DNA from: Catellatospora paridis
Lineage (GTDB): Bacteria > Actinomycetota > Actinomycetes > Mycobacteriales > Micromonosporaceae
Direction: 5' to 3'
NCBI RefSeq assembly: GCF_009720365.1
Contig: NZ_ML769313.1
Span: 124,001-188,000 of the forward strand
DNA: 64,000 nt
A program made the translations under genes and the position numbers. Positions 51,565 through 60,928 of this stretch are shown here, piece after piece (the stretch's first letter is position 1; the number at the start of each line of letters is the position of its first letter). A model generated the notes under the pieces. It worked only from the letters and a program-made list of their open reading frames with translations. It had not been told where the DNA came from and ran no database searches.

Positions 51565-53502
51565 TCAGGAACGGGCGAGGCGGGATGTGGCGGGCACGTC
51601 GTTGCCGTCGAAGGGGTTCATTGTGCCGGTGACGAATACGGCATGCCAGAGGCAGAAGATGAGGACGGTCCAGATCTTCCGTGAGTGGTCGGCCTCGCCG
51701 GCCCGGTGCGCCCGCAGCAGGCCGTCCACGTATGGCAGGTTGACCAGGTCGCCGGCACCGGAGGTGTGCAGGATCTGGCGGGCCCAGTCGTACATCGGGC
51801 CGGCCAGCCAGACCCGGGTCGGGGTGGGGAAGCCCATCTTCGGACGGTCGACGATGGCGGGCGGCACGATCCGGCGCAGCGCCTGCCGCAGGGCGTACTT
51901 GGTGGACTGGCCTTGCCGGGGGAGTTTGAGTTCGAGGGGGATGCGGCGCGCCACCGCGAACACCTCCCGGTCCAGGAACGGCACCCGCAACTCCAGCGAG
52001 TGGGCCATGGACATGCGATCGGCCTTGGTCAGGATGTCGCCGGGCAGCCAGGTGTTGAGGTCGATGAACTGCATGGCCGTCGAGTCGTCCAGGCCGGCCG
52101 CGGTCGCCTGCTCGTACAGCGGCGCGGTGATGTCGGTGAACCTCGCCGCGGTGTCGTCGCGCAGGAGCAGGCGGGCGAGCTCGGCGTCGTCGGCGAAGAT
52201 CCGGGCGTTGCCGTTGAACCGCTCGCGCAGGGGTTTGGTGCCCCGTTCCAGGAAACCGCGCCCCTTGACCCCTTCGGGCACCGCCCGGGAGACGGCCCGC
52301 AGGCCGCGCCGCAGCGGGTCGGGCAGCCTGGTCAGCGGCCGCAACGACAGGGGTTCGCGGTAGATGGCGTACCCGCCGAACAGCTCGTCGGCGCCTTCCC
52401 CGGACAGCACCACGGTGACGTGCTGGGCCGCCGACCTGGCCAGGAAGTACAGCGGCACCAGGGACGGATCGGCGACCGGGTCGTCCAGGTGCCAGACGAT
52501 CAGCGGCAGCGCCGCCATCACCTCCTGCGCGGTGACGACGGTCGGGATGGTGCGCACGCCCAGAGCCTGTGCGGACTCGCGGGCGACGTCGGTCTCGGAG
52601 TAGCCGGCGATGTCGAAGCCCACGGTGAAGGTCTTCAGGTCCGGGTGGGATTCGCGGGCCAGCGCCACGATCGCGGTGGAGTCGATGCCGCTGGACAGGA
52701 ACGCGCCGACCGGCACGTCCGCGCGCAGGTGCATCCGGACACTGTCGCGCAGCGCTTCGGCGATCTGCTCGTACAGCCGTTGCGGGGCGGGCTCGGGCGC
52801 CGGTGCGAACTGGGGCCGCAGGTAGCGGCGTCGGCGGATCCCCTGGGCCGGTGTCCAGGTGAAGCACTCGGCGGCGGCCAGCCGCTCCACGCCGAGGTCG
52901 AGGGTGCGCGGCTCCGGCACGTACTGGTACGTCATGAAGTACTTGAGGCTGGTCGGGTCGATGCGCTGTGGGGCGGTCGCGGTGCGGTCCAGGAACGGCA
53001 GCAGCGCCTTCTTCTCGCTGGCCAGGTAGAGCCCGGTCCGGTCCTGCATGAGGTACATCGGCTTGATGCCGAACTGGTCGCGGGCCCCGAACGCCTGCCT
53101 GGCCTGGCGATCCCAGATCACGAACGCGTACATGCCGCGAAGCCGGTCCAGCACCGTCTCGCCCCAGTAGTGGTAGCCGGCCACGATGACCTCGGCGTCA
53201 CCGTCGGTGCTGAATTCGGCCCCGCAGTCGCGCCGCAGTTCCTCGCGCAGCTCCAGGTAGTTGTAGATCTCACCGTTGAAGGTGAGCACGTAACGGTCGT
53301 CGCGGTAGTACAGCGGTTCGTGTGATCCGGCCGGGTCGATGACGGCGAGTCGGTTGTGGCCGAAGACCGCGTCGCCGTCGATGAGCACCACCCCGGTGTC
53401 GTCCGGGCCTCGGTGGTGCAGTCCGTGCAGCGAAGCCGTGATCGCGTCGACACATGTGCCGGCGGTTCCGTCCGCGCTGAAGTGAGCCAAGATTCCGCAC
53501 AT
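51565..53502 (-). CDS. asnB: Asparagine synthetase (glutamine-hydrolysing) family
   Basis: A 645-residue class II amidotransferase. Cys2 of MCGILAHFSADG is the N-terminal nucleophile of the glutaminase domain (about 1-210), with LTFNGEIYNYLELREELR and RDQFGIKPMYLM. The synthetase domain has the pyrophosphate loop FLSSGIDSTAIVALAR and the ATP motif VVLSGEGADELFGGYAIYR. The loop reads SSGIDS, as in many secondary AsnB paralogs rather than SGGLDS, so the amidated substrate might not be aspartate. Start is ATG 53502 since Cys must follow Met. It is paired with a DoxX-like gene. Confidence 0.9.
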   Translation of the reverse strand: MCGILAHFSADGTAGTCVDAITASLHGLHHRGPDDTGVVLIDGDAVFGHNRLAVIDPAGSHEPLYYRDDRYVLTFNGEIYNYLELREELRRDCGAEFSTDGDAEVIVAGYHYWGETVLDRLRGMYAFVIWDRQARQAFGARDQFGIKPMYLMQDRTGLYLASEKKALLPFLDRTATAPQRIDPTSLKYFMTYQYVPEPRTLDLGVERLAAAECFTWTPAQGIRRRRYLRPQFAPAPEPAPQRLYEQIAEALRDSVRMHLRADVPVGAFLSSGIDSTAIVALARESHPDLKTFTVGFDIAGYSETDVARESAQALGVRTIPTVVTAQEVMAALPLIVWHLDDPVADPSLVPLYFLARSAAQHVTVVLSGEGADELFGGYAIYREPLSLRPLTRLPDPLRRGLRAVSRAVPEGVKGRGFLERGTKPLRERFNGNARIFADDAELARLLLRDDTAARFTDITAPLYEQATAAGLDDSTAMQFIDLNTWLPGDILTKADRMSMAHSLELRVPFLDREVFAVARRIPLELKLPRQGQSTKYALRQALRRIVPPAIVDRPKMGFPTPTRVWLAGPMYDWARQILHTSGAGDLVNLPYVDGLLRAHRAGEADHSRKIWTVLIFCLWHAVFVTGTMNPFDGNDVPATSRLARS

Positions 53503-53796
53503 CGTGCTGCCCCCGTTCCTCTGTGGACGCACCGCGGCCGCACCGAAACGCAGCAGCGCTACGTCGGTGCGGTCGCGTTCACGGCCACGCCGGTCCCTGC
53601 TCGACGAGCACGCGTTCCACCTCCGTCCGCGCGTGCCGTGCGTAGGCGCTGAACTCGGTCAGCACTCGCATCTCTTCTTTTTAAACGGAGGTTTCCCGGC
53701 CGAAGGTTGTATCGCCGCCGCGATTCGTCCCGCGTAACGGTGCGAGCTGCCCGCATCGGGCCACCCGTACGTCCGTGACGTCGGCAGTCGGGATGC
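53503..53796. other. 294-base region upstream of asnB
   Basis: It contains a possible 30-codon frame (53579-53671, minus strand) and a TTTAAA-rich patch on the minus strand at 53675-53685 that may be the asnB promoter. Nothing else recognisable is present. Confidence 0.4.
53579..53671 (-). CDS. Possible 30-residue peptide upstream of asnB
   Basis: The frame encodes MRVLTEFSAYARHARTEVER followed by ten more residues ending GPAWP. The upstream AAAGAAGAG is a weak ribosome-binding site and touches the ATG. It could be a leader peptide for asnB or a small protein, but it may also be chance. No RiPP maturation genes are nearby. Confidence 0.3.
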   Translation of the reverse strand: MRVLTEFSAYARHARTEVERVLVEQGPAWP

Positions 53797-55251
53797 TCAT
53801 GGCGCGCGCCCGGGCGAGGCGCTGAGGCGGGCGTCGATGGCGTCGGGTGACTGCGGCCTGCCGTACACGTATCCCTGGAACACGTCACAGCCGAGCCGCC
53901 GCAGCAGCTGCGCCTGCGCCTGCGATTCCACCCCTTCGGCGATGACGCCGAGGCCGAGGCTGTGGGCGAGCCGGACGACCGTTTCGACCAGGACGCAGTC
54001 GACCTGCTCGGCGAACTCGTCGACGGGCGCGGTCACGAACTGCCGGGGTATTTTGAGGTGGTGCACCGGCATTGACCGCAGGTTGGTGAGGTTGGCGTAG
54101 CCGGTGCCGAAGTCGTCGATGGCGATACGCACGCCGAGGCCGGCGAGGGTCCGCAGGGTGTCGAGGGCAGGTCCGGCGGTCGGCATCATGCTGCTCTCGG
54201 TGATCTCCAACTGGAGCATGGCCGGGTCGATGCCGTGCTGTGCCAGCAGGCCGGCCACCAGGACGGGCAACGCGGGGTCGTCGGTCTGCGCCGGAGCGAG
54301 GTTGACGCTCATGACGAGCCGGCGCCCCGGATGGCGGGTGTGCCACACGCCGGCCTGCGCGCAGGCGGTGCGCAGCACGAACCGGCCGACCTCGCCGATC
54401 ATCCCGTGTTCCTCGGCCACGGGGATGAACTGCGCCGGTGCGACCAGGCCGAGCCGGGGATGCCGCCACCGGGCCAGTGCCTCGACACCGTGCAGCTCGC
54501 CGTCGTCGGCCCGCACCATCGGCTGGTACTCCACGAACAGCTCGCCGCGTGCCAACGCCTGCGGCAGCGCCCAGGCGATCTCGTGCCGTGCCTGCTGACG
54601 GGCGTGCAGGTCCGGGTCGAACCGACGGTAGCGGTCGCGGCCCGCGGCCTTCGCCTGCGCGAGGGCGGATTCGGCGGCGCTCATCAGCTCGGCGGCGGAA
54701 TAGAGGTGTGGCGAGCAGGCGACCACGCCGATGCTGGCCGTCACGTGCAGCCGTCGTCCGGCCAACCGCACCGGCTGCCGGATCGCCTGCAGGATCGCCT
54801 CTGCGGTGTCGCCGACGTCGGCGGTGCGCGCGGACGCGGTGACCAGGACGGAGAATTCGTCGCTGCCGGTACGGGCGAGCAGGCATCCGTCGCCGAGCCG
54901 GTGGGAGATGCGTCGGGCGATCGTCTGCAGCAGCTGGTCGCCGACGTCGTGTCCGAGGATGTGGTTGATCGCGGCGAACCCGTCGACGTCCACGTGGCAC
55001 AGCCCGATCGGGCGCTGCGCGGCCGCGGGTGACAGGGCGGCGAACAGGGCCTGCTTGAGCATGATGCGGTTGGGCAGCCCGGTCAGCGGGTCGTACATGG
55101 AGTGCTGGCGCGACGGGTGCGGGTGATGCGGTGCCTGCGAGGGGTAGAACTCGTCGCCGGGGCGTTCGGCGAGGTATGCGCTCAGCGTGATGTCGCCGGG
55201 GTTCGCGGTGTCACGTGGGCTGCGGCCGATATCGATCTCTGGAAGATTCAC
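53797..55251 (-). CDS. GGDEF-EAL protein, likely c-di-GMP phosphodiesterase
   Basis: A 484-residue cytoplasmic protein. A GGDEF domain (about 50-215) has the degenerate active-site motif ARTGSDEFSVL in place of GGDEF. The EAL domain (about 225-484) keeps the catalytic set: EYQPMV, EALARWRHP, NLAPAQ, EITESS, DDFGTGYANL, IAEGVES and FQGYVYGRP; the conserved KIDR is KIPR here. This suggests c-di-GMP hydrolysis with a regulatory GTP-binding GGDEF. The start is GTG 55251 behind GGAGGG; a nearby ATG is out of frame. No membrane helix or PAS domain is seen. It is a single gene. Confidence 0.9.
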   Translation of the reverse strand: MNLPEIDIGRSPRDTANPGDITLSAYLAERPGDEFYPSQAPHHPHPSRQHSMYDPLTGLPNRIMLKQALFAALSPAAAQRPIGLCHVDVDGFAAINHILGHDVGDQLLQTIARRISHRLGDGCLLARTGSDEFSVLVTASARTADVGDTAEAILQAIRQPVRLAGRRLHVTASIGVVACSPHLYSAAELMSAAESALAQAKAAGRDRYRRFDPDLHARQQARHEIAWALPQALARGELFVEYQPMVRADDGELHGVEALARWRHPRLGLVAPAQFIPVAEEHGMIGEVGRFVLRTACAQAGVWHTRHPGRRLVMSVNLAPAQTDDPALPVLVAGLLAQHGIDPAMLQLEITESSMMPTAGPALDTLRTLAGLGVRIAIDDFGTGYANLTNLRSMPVHHLKIPRQFVTAPVDEFAEQVDCVLVETVVRLAHSLGLGVIAEGVESQAQAQLLRRLGCDVFQGYVYGRPQSPDAIDARLSASPGRAP

Positions 55252-55499
55252 GTTCTCATGCCCTCCGGGGGGTGGCGCCTGTGCAGGCTCGCCATGGGGA
55301 AGTCGGGCGGTCGTCGCGCCGACTGGATCCACAGTCGCTGAGAAGGTCCCTCGTCGCCCCCGGGCCACCCCCGGGGTCGCGCCCTTGGGAGGGACCCCGG
55401 GCGCTCAGGACGCTGTGGAAGTCGAGTGATTCGTGGCCGTGAGTCACCTGATGGGGCGGGTGTCCGATTCCGGGTGTCGGCGCGATGATGTCGGCCGCG

Positions 55500-58280
55500 T
55501 CACGCCGGTTTCGGGGCGAGAAGCACTGAACGCAGCTCTTTGCGGGAGCTGACCCCCAGCTTCGTGAAGACGTTGCCCAAGTGCCATTCCACCGTGCGTG
55601 GGCTGATGAACAGCTGGGCGGCGATCTCGGAATTGGTGTTGCCGTCCCTGGCCAGTCTGGCGATCTGGGCTTCCTGGCTGGTGAGCTCGGCGATGGCGCT
55701 GACCGTCCGCTTGCGGACCGTCTCCCCGGTCGCCTGCAACTCCCTGCGGGCGCGTTCGGCGAAGCCGGCGGCCCCGATCCGGCTGAACGTCTCGTACGCG
55801 GTACGCAGGTGCTCCCGGGCCTCCTGTCGGCGGTTCTGGCGGCGCAGCCACTCGCCGTACAGCAGGCGGGCGCGGGCCAGGTGTACGGTCATCCGGCAGC
55901 GTCCAAGATGGTCGATCGCTTCCCTGTAGAGCGCATCGGCATGCTGGTCGTCGCTCAGCAGCGCGCGCGAGCAGGCTTCCACGCCGGCGGCCCAGGCGGT
56001 TCCGCTGGCGTGGGTGCGTTCGGTGAGCTTCTCGAGCGCCGCCGCGGCAACCTCGGGCTGCCCGCTGCGGGCGGCCGCCTCGATCAGTTCGACCAGTGCC
56101 CAGCCGAAGATGCCCAGATCCAGGTACTCGCATGCGCGCGCCGCGGCGGCCAGCGCGGCGTCGTAGCGGCCCAGGCCGTTGTACAGCACCGCGGTCGCAT
56201 ACTCGGCCAGGCCGAGGGCGCGTCCTTCACCCCGGGCGCCCACGTCCTTGATGCTGGCCTCGACGAGGTCCATGGCCTGGGATTCCTGTGCCTGCCAGGC
56301 GCTGAGCACCAGGGACGGGTAGGTCAGGGGTGCGCTGCCCAACGCCTCCGATATCGCTGTGGCCTCGTCGATCAGGGCGGAGGCGGTGTCGAAGTCGCCG
56401 GCGTGCACGTGGAAGCACGCCTGATAGGTCAGCGCCATCGGGAGTACGCCGAGTGCCCCCGCTTCGCGGGCGATGCGCACGGCACCGGTCACCAGCTCGT
56501 GCCAGGCCTCGTCGTCCCACAACTCCGGGGCGAGCGGCTCCGGGGTCACCGGGCACGCCAGCCACAGCCAGCGTTTGTCCGTCCCGCTCGTGCCGGACCG
56601 CTGCTCCTGCCGGACGGCGTGCAGGGCGCGTCGGAGGGCGTCGACACTGCCGGGGTAGCCGTCGATCACCAGGCTGGTGACGCTGTCGAGCACGACGTCG
56701 ACCGACCGCGGGGGCGACGGTGGCGGCGGTCCGGCGCGCGCGGCCTCGGCCACCTCCCGCAGCCCGGGCCTGTCGCCGAGACGGCCGGCGAAGATCGCCG
56801 CACCGGCGGCTTCCAGTAGCGCGTCACGGGCGGTGGCGGTGTCCAGGGGCGCCAGGCGTTGGGCGGCGTCGAGCAGCAGCCGGGGCGCGTCGCTGCCGCG
56901 GACCTGGGCGAACAGCAGCCGGGCGCGCAGCCGTTCGAGCCGGGCGCGCTGCAGGTCGTCGAGCGGGCCGGCCTCGGCGAGCGCCAGCATGTCGTATGCC
57001 TGGTCGGCTCCACCGGCGTCGATGCCGGCCCGGGCGGCGGCCAGCGCGCGGGGGATCCGGCGGGCGGGATCGGGCGTCAGCTCGGCCGACCGCTGCAGGA
57101 ACGAGGCTGCCGCGGCGGCTCCGCCCCTACCCCGGGCGCGGTCGGCTGAGCGTTCCAGGTCGGCGGCGACGTCTTCGTCGGGCCAGGTGGCGGCGAGGGC
57201 ACGGTGCCAGGCCCGGCGATCTGGATCAAGTCGGGGGTCGGTGGCTTCGGCCAGCGCCCGGTGTGCCGCCCGGCGATCCTGCGCGGAGGCCCGCTGGTAG
57301 ACGGCCGAGCGCACGAGAGGGTTGTGGAACCGCACCCTCGTGCCGAAGGCGACCAGCCCTGCGGCCTCGGCGGGCGCCGCGGCGTCCATCGATGTCTCCT
57401 GCAGTCCGGCCGCGCGCCACAGCAGTTCCACGTCGCCGGTCGGATCGGCCGCGGCAGTCAGCAGCAGCCGCCGGCTGTCCTCCGGGAGCGATCGGAACTG
57501 CTGGTAGAAGGTGTTCTCGAGGAAGCTCGCCAGGGGGCGCCGGTCGGGCACCCAGAAACCGCACGCGAGCTCCGCCGGTGTCAGCGCGCGGGGCAGCTGC
57601 AGCAGGGCCATCGGGTTGCCGTGCGCCTCGGCCACGATCCGGTCCCGTACCAGCGGGTCGAGTGGCACGCGGACGTTCGAGGCCAGCAGTCCGCGTGCGT
57701 CAGGCTCGCTGAGGCCCTCGACGATCAACTCCGGCAGTCCGGCCAGGTCACGGCCCTCGTCAGGCTCCCGCACCGCGAATATCAAGACCACGGGCTCGGC
57801 CTGCAGCCGCCTGGCTACGAAAGCCAGCACCTGCGTGGACGCGTCGTCGAGCCACTGCGCGTCATCGACCAGGCATACCAGCGGGTGGTCCCGGGCGGTG
57901 TCCGCGAGCAGGCTGAGCACGGCCAGGCCGACCAGGAAACGGTTCGGCGCCTCGCCGTCGTGCAGTCCGAACGCGACGGAAAGGGCGGCACGCTGCGGCC
58001 CGGGCAGCTGACCCAGCCGGCCGAGCATGGGCGCACAGAGCTGGTGAAGGCTCGCGAACGCGAGCTCGAGTTCCGATTCGACGCCGACCACCGACGTCTT
58101 GTGGAAGCCGATCGCCTGCCTGGCGGCATGTTCCAGCAATGCCGTCTTGCCGATGCCCGCCTCACCGCGCAGGACCAGGACCGCGCTGCCACCCGACCTC
58201 GCGCCGGCCAGCGCCCGTTCCAGCGACGCCAGCTCTCGGCGCCGGCCCCGCAGCTCGCCCCGCGCGCCTACGACGGACAC
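55500..58280 (-). CDS. LAL-type LuxR regulator with AAA ATPase domain
   Basis: A 926-residue large LuxR regulator. Walker A is LRGEAGIGKTALLEHAARQA and Walker B LVCLVDDAQWLDDAS. TPR-like repeats fill the middle. The C-terminal helix-turn-helix is LTSQEAQIARLARDGNTNSE, then LFISPRTVEWHLGNVFTKLG. GTG 58280 is chosen as start since GGAGG lies 7 bases upstream; ATG 58286 would sit only one base from that site. It is divergent from an epoxide hydrolase gene across a 467-base gap with nested inverted repeats, so that enzyme is a plausible target. Confidence 0.9.
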   Translation of the reverse strand: MSVVGARGELRGRRRELASLERALAGARSGGSAVLVLRGEAGIGKTALLEHAARQAIGFHKTSVVGVESELELAFASLHQLCAPMLGRLGQLPGPQRAALSVAFGLHDGEAPNRFLVGLAVLSLLADTARDHPLVCLVDDAQWLDDASTQVLAFVARRLQAEPVVLIFAVREPDEGRDLAGLPELIVEGLSEPDARGLLASNVRVPLDPLVRDRIVAEAHGNPMALLQLPRALTPAELACGFWVPDRRPLASFLENTFYQQFRSLPEDSRRLLLTAAADPTGDVELLWRAAGLQETSMDAAAPAEAAGLVAFGTRVRFHNPLVRSAVYQRASAQDRRAAHRALAEATDPRLDPDRRAWHRALAATWPDEDVAADLERSADRARGRGGAAAAASFLQRSAELTPDPARRIPRALAAARAGIDAGGADQAYDMLALAEAGPLDDLQRARLERLRARLLFAQVRGSDAPRLLLDAAQRLAPLDTATARDALLEAAGAAIFAGRLGDRPGLREVAEAARAGPPPPSPPRSVDVVLDSVTSLVIDGYPGSVDALRRALHAVRQEQRSGTSGTDKRWLWLACPVTPEPLAPELWDDEAWHELVTGAVRIAREAGALGVLPMALTYQACFHVHAGDFDTASALIDEATAISEALGSAPLTYPSLVLSAWQAQESQAMDLVEASIKDVGARGEGRALGLAEYATAVLYNGLGRYDAALAAAARACEYLDLGIFGWALVELIEAAARSGQPEVAAAALEKLTERTHASGTAWAAGVEACSRALLSDDQHADALYREAIDHLGRCRMTVHLARARLLYGEWLRRQNRRQEAREHLRTAYETFSRIGAAGFAERARRELQATGETVRKRTVSAIAELTSQEAQIARLARDGNTNSEIAAQLFISPRTVEWHLGNVFTKLGVSSRKELRSVLLAPKPA

Positions 58281-58747
58281 GCCCATACCTCCATTCTCCC
58301 CGTCCGGGACCCGGCCCGCTGCGGCCGGAACGACCTGACGTCGGCGGATGTCGCATCTCGGCCTGCTCGGGTGCTTTCGGCGGGCTTCGCACGCACCGGC
58401 ACGCCGCCTGGCCGCGGGGCGGTGACGCGGGCCGAATGCCCCAAACCGCACGGGACACCGCGTTCCGGCGGCCCGGGCACCGGCCCCCGGTGCCGACCCC
58501 GGGGGTATGCAGGTGGCGGACCCAGGGGCTACCTCCGTCCGCCGAAGCGATGGTTTACCGGACGGCGGGACACGCGGTCACCGGCCGACCCGGCCGCGAT
58601 CGGCCGCTTCACCACCCGGATCCGCACTACGCTGAGATAGAAGGGCCTATTTATGTCGTATTAGTGCAAATCGCTCAGCGTCGGTCGAAGATGCCGACGT
58701 CAGCTCAAGCCCTGTTTTCTCGTACGAGCATCAGCAAGGAAATCCAC
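58281..58747. other. 467-base divergent regulatory region
   Basis: It separates the LAL regulator from the epoxide hydrolase. Most of it is GC-rich without features. An AT-rich island at 58637-58672 is bounded by inverted 7-mers (CGCTGAG at 58630-58636, CTCAGCG at 58674-58680) and contains a nested ATAG...CTAT. It is likely the promoter and operator area of the hydrolase. No additional gene seen. Confidence 0.5.
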
Positions 58748-59965
58748 ATGTCTGCCACACCCGAAACGCCCACGATCCGGCCGTTCACGGTCGAGATTCC
58801 CGACGTGGAACTCAAGGGGCTGCGCGAGCGCATCATGCACACGCGCTGGCCCGACAAGGAGACCGCCACCGACCAGTCGCAGGGCCCGCAGCTCGCCACG
58901 ATCCAGGAACTCGCGCGCTACTGGGCCGAAGAATACGACTGGCGCCGATGCGAGGCGCGGCTGAACTCCTTCCCGCAGTTCATCACCGAGATCGACGGGC
59001 TGGACATCCACTTCGTCCACGTCCGGTCCAAACACGAGGACGCGCTGCCGCTCGTCGTACTGCACGGCTGGCCGGGTTCGATCATCGAGCAGCTGAAGCT
59101 CATCGAGCCGCTGACCGACCCGACCGCGCACGGCGGCAGCGCGGCCGACGCCTTCCACGTCGTGATCCCGTCGATGCCCGGCTACGGCTTCTCGGGCAAG
59201 CCGACGACCACCGGCTGGGGCCCCGACCGCATCGGCCGTGCCTACGTACAGCTGATGAAGCGCCTCGGCTACGACGAGTTCGTGGCGCAGGGCGGCGACT
59301 GGGGCGCGATCATCGCGGACGTGATGGCCGCGGAGTCGCCGGAAGGGCTGCTCGGCATCCACACCAACCTGGCGGGCACGGTGCCGGCCGAGATCGACCG
59401 GCTGTTCCAGCAGAACATCGTCGGAGCCGCCGATGCACTCGGGTCCCTGCCGTCCGATCTGCCCGCCGAGGAGCGGCGCGCGTGCGAGCAGCTCGACTTC
59501 CTCTGGCAGCACGTCGCGATGTTCCTGCTACTGGGCTCGCGCCCGCAGGCCCTGACCGCGCTGGCGGATTCGCCTGTCGGTCTGGCGACCTTCGTCCTCG
59601 ACCACGATCCGAAGAGCATGGCCCTGATCTCCCGGGCCTTCGCCGGGCAGCCCGAAGGCCTGACCCGCGACGACGTGCTCGACAACATCACGCTGTTCTG
59701 GCTGACGAACACCGCGGTCTCCGCGGGTCGGCTGTACGCGGAGAACAGGTTCTCGTTCCTGGGCGTCAAGGGCGTCACGATCCCGGTCGCGGTGAGCGTC
59801 TTCCCGGACGAGGTCTACCAGCCTCCGAAGAGCTGGACCGAGCGGGCATACCCGAATCTGATCCACTACAACCGGCTCGACAAGGGCGGGCACTTCGCGG
59901 CGTGGGAGCAGCCGCAACTGCTCGTCGAGGAGGTGCGCACCGGCCTGCGGTCGCTGCGCAGCTAG
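58748..59965 (+). CDS. Epoxide hydrolase-family protein
   Basis: A 405-residue alpha/beta-hydrolase of the epoxide hydrolase group. An EHN N-terminal domain (about 8-115) has the pattern VEIPDVELKGLRERIMHTRW. The core has the oxyanion motif LHGWPGSIIEQ, nucleophile Asp184 in AQGGDWGAIIAD, and His in DKGGHFAAWEQ near the C-terminus. It opens epoxides to diols; the substrate is unknown. ATG 58748 is preceded by AAGGAAA. It is divergent from the LAL regulator and ends at a terminator. Confidence 0.92.
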   Translation: MSATPETPTIRPFTVEIPDVELKGLRERIMHTRWPDKETATDQSQGPQLATIQELARYWAEEYDWRRCEARLNSFPQFITEIDGLDIHFVHVRSKHEDALPLVVLHGWPGSIIEQLKLIEPLTDPTAHGGSAADAFHVVIPSMPGYGFSGKPTTTGWGPDRIGRAYVQLMKRLGYDEFVAQGGDWGAIIADVMAAESPEGLLGIHTNLAGTVPAEIDRLFQQNIVGAADALGSLPSDLPAEERRACEQLDFLWQHVAMFLLLGSRPQALTALADSPVGLATFVLDHDPKSMALISRAFAGQPEGLTRDDVLDNITLFWLTNTAVSAGRLYAENRFSFLGVKGVTIPVAVSVFPDEVYQPPKSWTERAYPNLIHYNRLDKGGHFAAWEQPQLLVEEVRTGLRSLRS

Positions 59966-59982
59966 ACGACGGCGGCAGTGCC

Positions 59983-60018
59983 GCGACCGGGCGGCTCGAC
60001 ACCGAGTCGCCCGGTCGC
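59983..60018. terminator. Bidirectional terminator
   Basis: A 16-bp stem (GCGACCGGGCGGCTCG at 59983-59998 with 60003-60018, one wobble) closed by a 4-base loop, between two convergent hydrolase genes. Confidence 0.85.
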
Positions 60019-60044
60019 CCGAGCCATGTGGTCCGGGGGCGGGG

Positions 60045-60863
60045 TCACGCGTTCACCGGTGAGCCTGCCAGGAACCTGGACAGGGGCCTCACGAACTCGT
60101 CGTGGGCGATGGTAGGGGCGTCATGGTCCGCTCCCGGGATGATGATCGCCTGCCCGTGGGGGATCGCCTCGGCCAGCGCCCGGCAGCGTTCGGCGAAGTA
60201 CTCCGGGCTGCGGGCGCCCGCGGTGAGCAGGACCTCGGCGGCGATGGCGGCGTAGTCGCCGGGCGGTCCGTCGTGCTCGTGGATGCTCCGGAACTCCGCG
60301 GCCACGGTGGGCAGCAGGTCCGCCAGGGCACGGTTGCCGGGTCGGCGCAGCAGCATCCGGTTGAGTCGCAGGGCGAGGCTGAACGGGAGCTTGGCGGCCG
60401 GCCCGTCGGGGTGCGTGGCCCGGTTCCGCAGGGTCAGCGCGCGGGCCTGGTCACCGGCGTGCAGTGCCTGCTCGAACGAGTCGAGGAAGTCGCCGCCGGG
60501 GACGGACAGGATCGGGTCGTACACCGCGACGCGGTACAGGGGCAGGCTCAGGGCCGCACGCAGGGCGAGGAAGCCGCCGCTGCCGTGCCCGAGGATGCTG
60601 CGGGCGCCGGTGTGCTTGAGCACCGCGGACAGGTCGGCGAGATCGGTCGCGATGGTCTCGGCGCCCTCCAGCGGGGCCGCGTCCGGCAGGCCGCGGCGGT
60701 GGTAGAGGTGGATCGTGAACCGGTGTTCCAGCGCCTCCGCCAGCCGGTGGTAGTGCTGCTGCGGAATACCGCCACCGTGCAGGACGACGACCGCCGGCCC
60801 GGTGCCGGTGGTATGCACCGCGATCGGCGCGCCATCGGCCGAGGTGATCCTGTCGACCCGCAT
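60045..60863 (-). CDS. Alpha/beta hydrolase
   Basis: A 272-residue alpha/beta-fold hydrolase. It has an oxyanion HGGG-type motif VVLHGGGIPQQHYH, the nucleophile elbow LGHGSGGFLAL, a Asp in the VAVYDPIL strand and the catalytic His in GADHDAPTI. No signal peptide, so it acts in the cytoplasm. It could be an esterase, lactonase or non-heme peroxidase-like enzyme; the substrate is not known. Single gene. Confidence 0.88.
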   Translation of the reverse strand: MRVDRITSADGAPIAVHTTGTGPAVVVLHGGGIPQQHYHRLAEALEHRFTIHLYHRRGLPDAAPLEGAETIATDLADLSAVLKHTGARSILGHGSGGFLALRAALSLPLYRVAVYDPILSVPGGDFLDSFEQALHAGDQARALTLRNRATHPDGPAAKLPFSLALRLNRMLLRRPGNRALADLLPTVAAEFRSIHEHDGPPGDYAAIAAEVLLTAGARSPEYFAERCRALAEAIPHGQAIIIPGADHDAPTIAHDEFVRPLSRFLAGSPVNA

Positions 60864-60928
60864 CGAGCCCTCCTCCAGCGGCGAACCGTGACCCGCAATG
60901 CTAGAACGCCGAAGGTGGGCGTGCCGGG

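Noticed and set aside
51565-53671. AsnB plus short peptide as a lasso-peptide cluster
   Set aside because: The AsnB retains its N-terminal glutaminase domain, there is no leader peptidase or recognition element, and the peptide has no suitable acidic ring residue.
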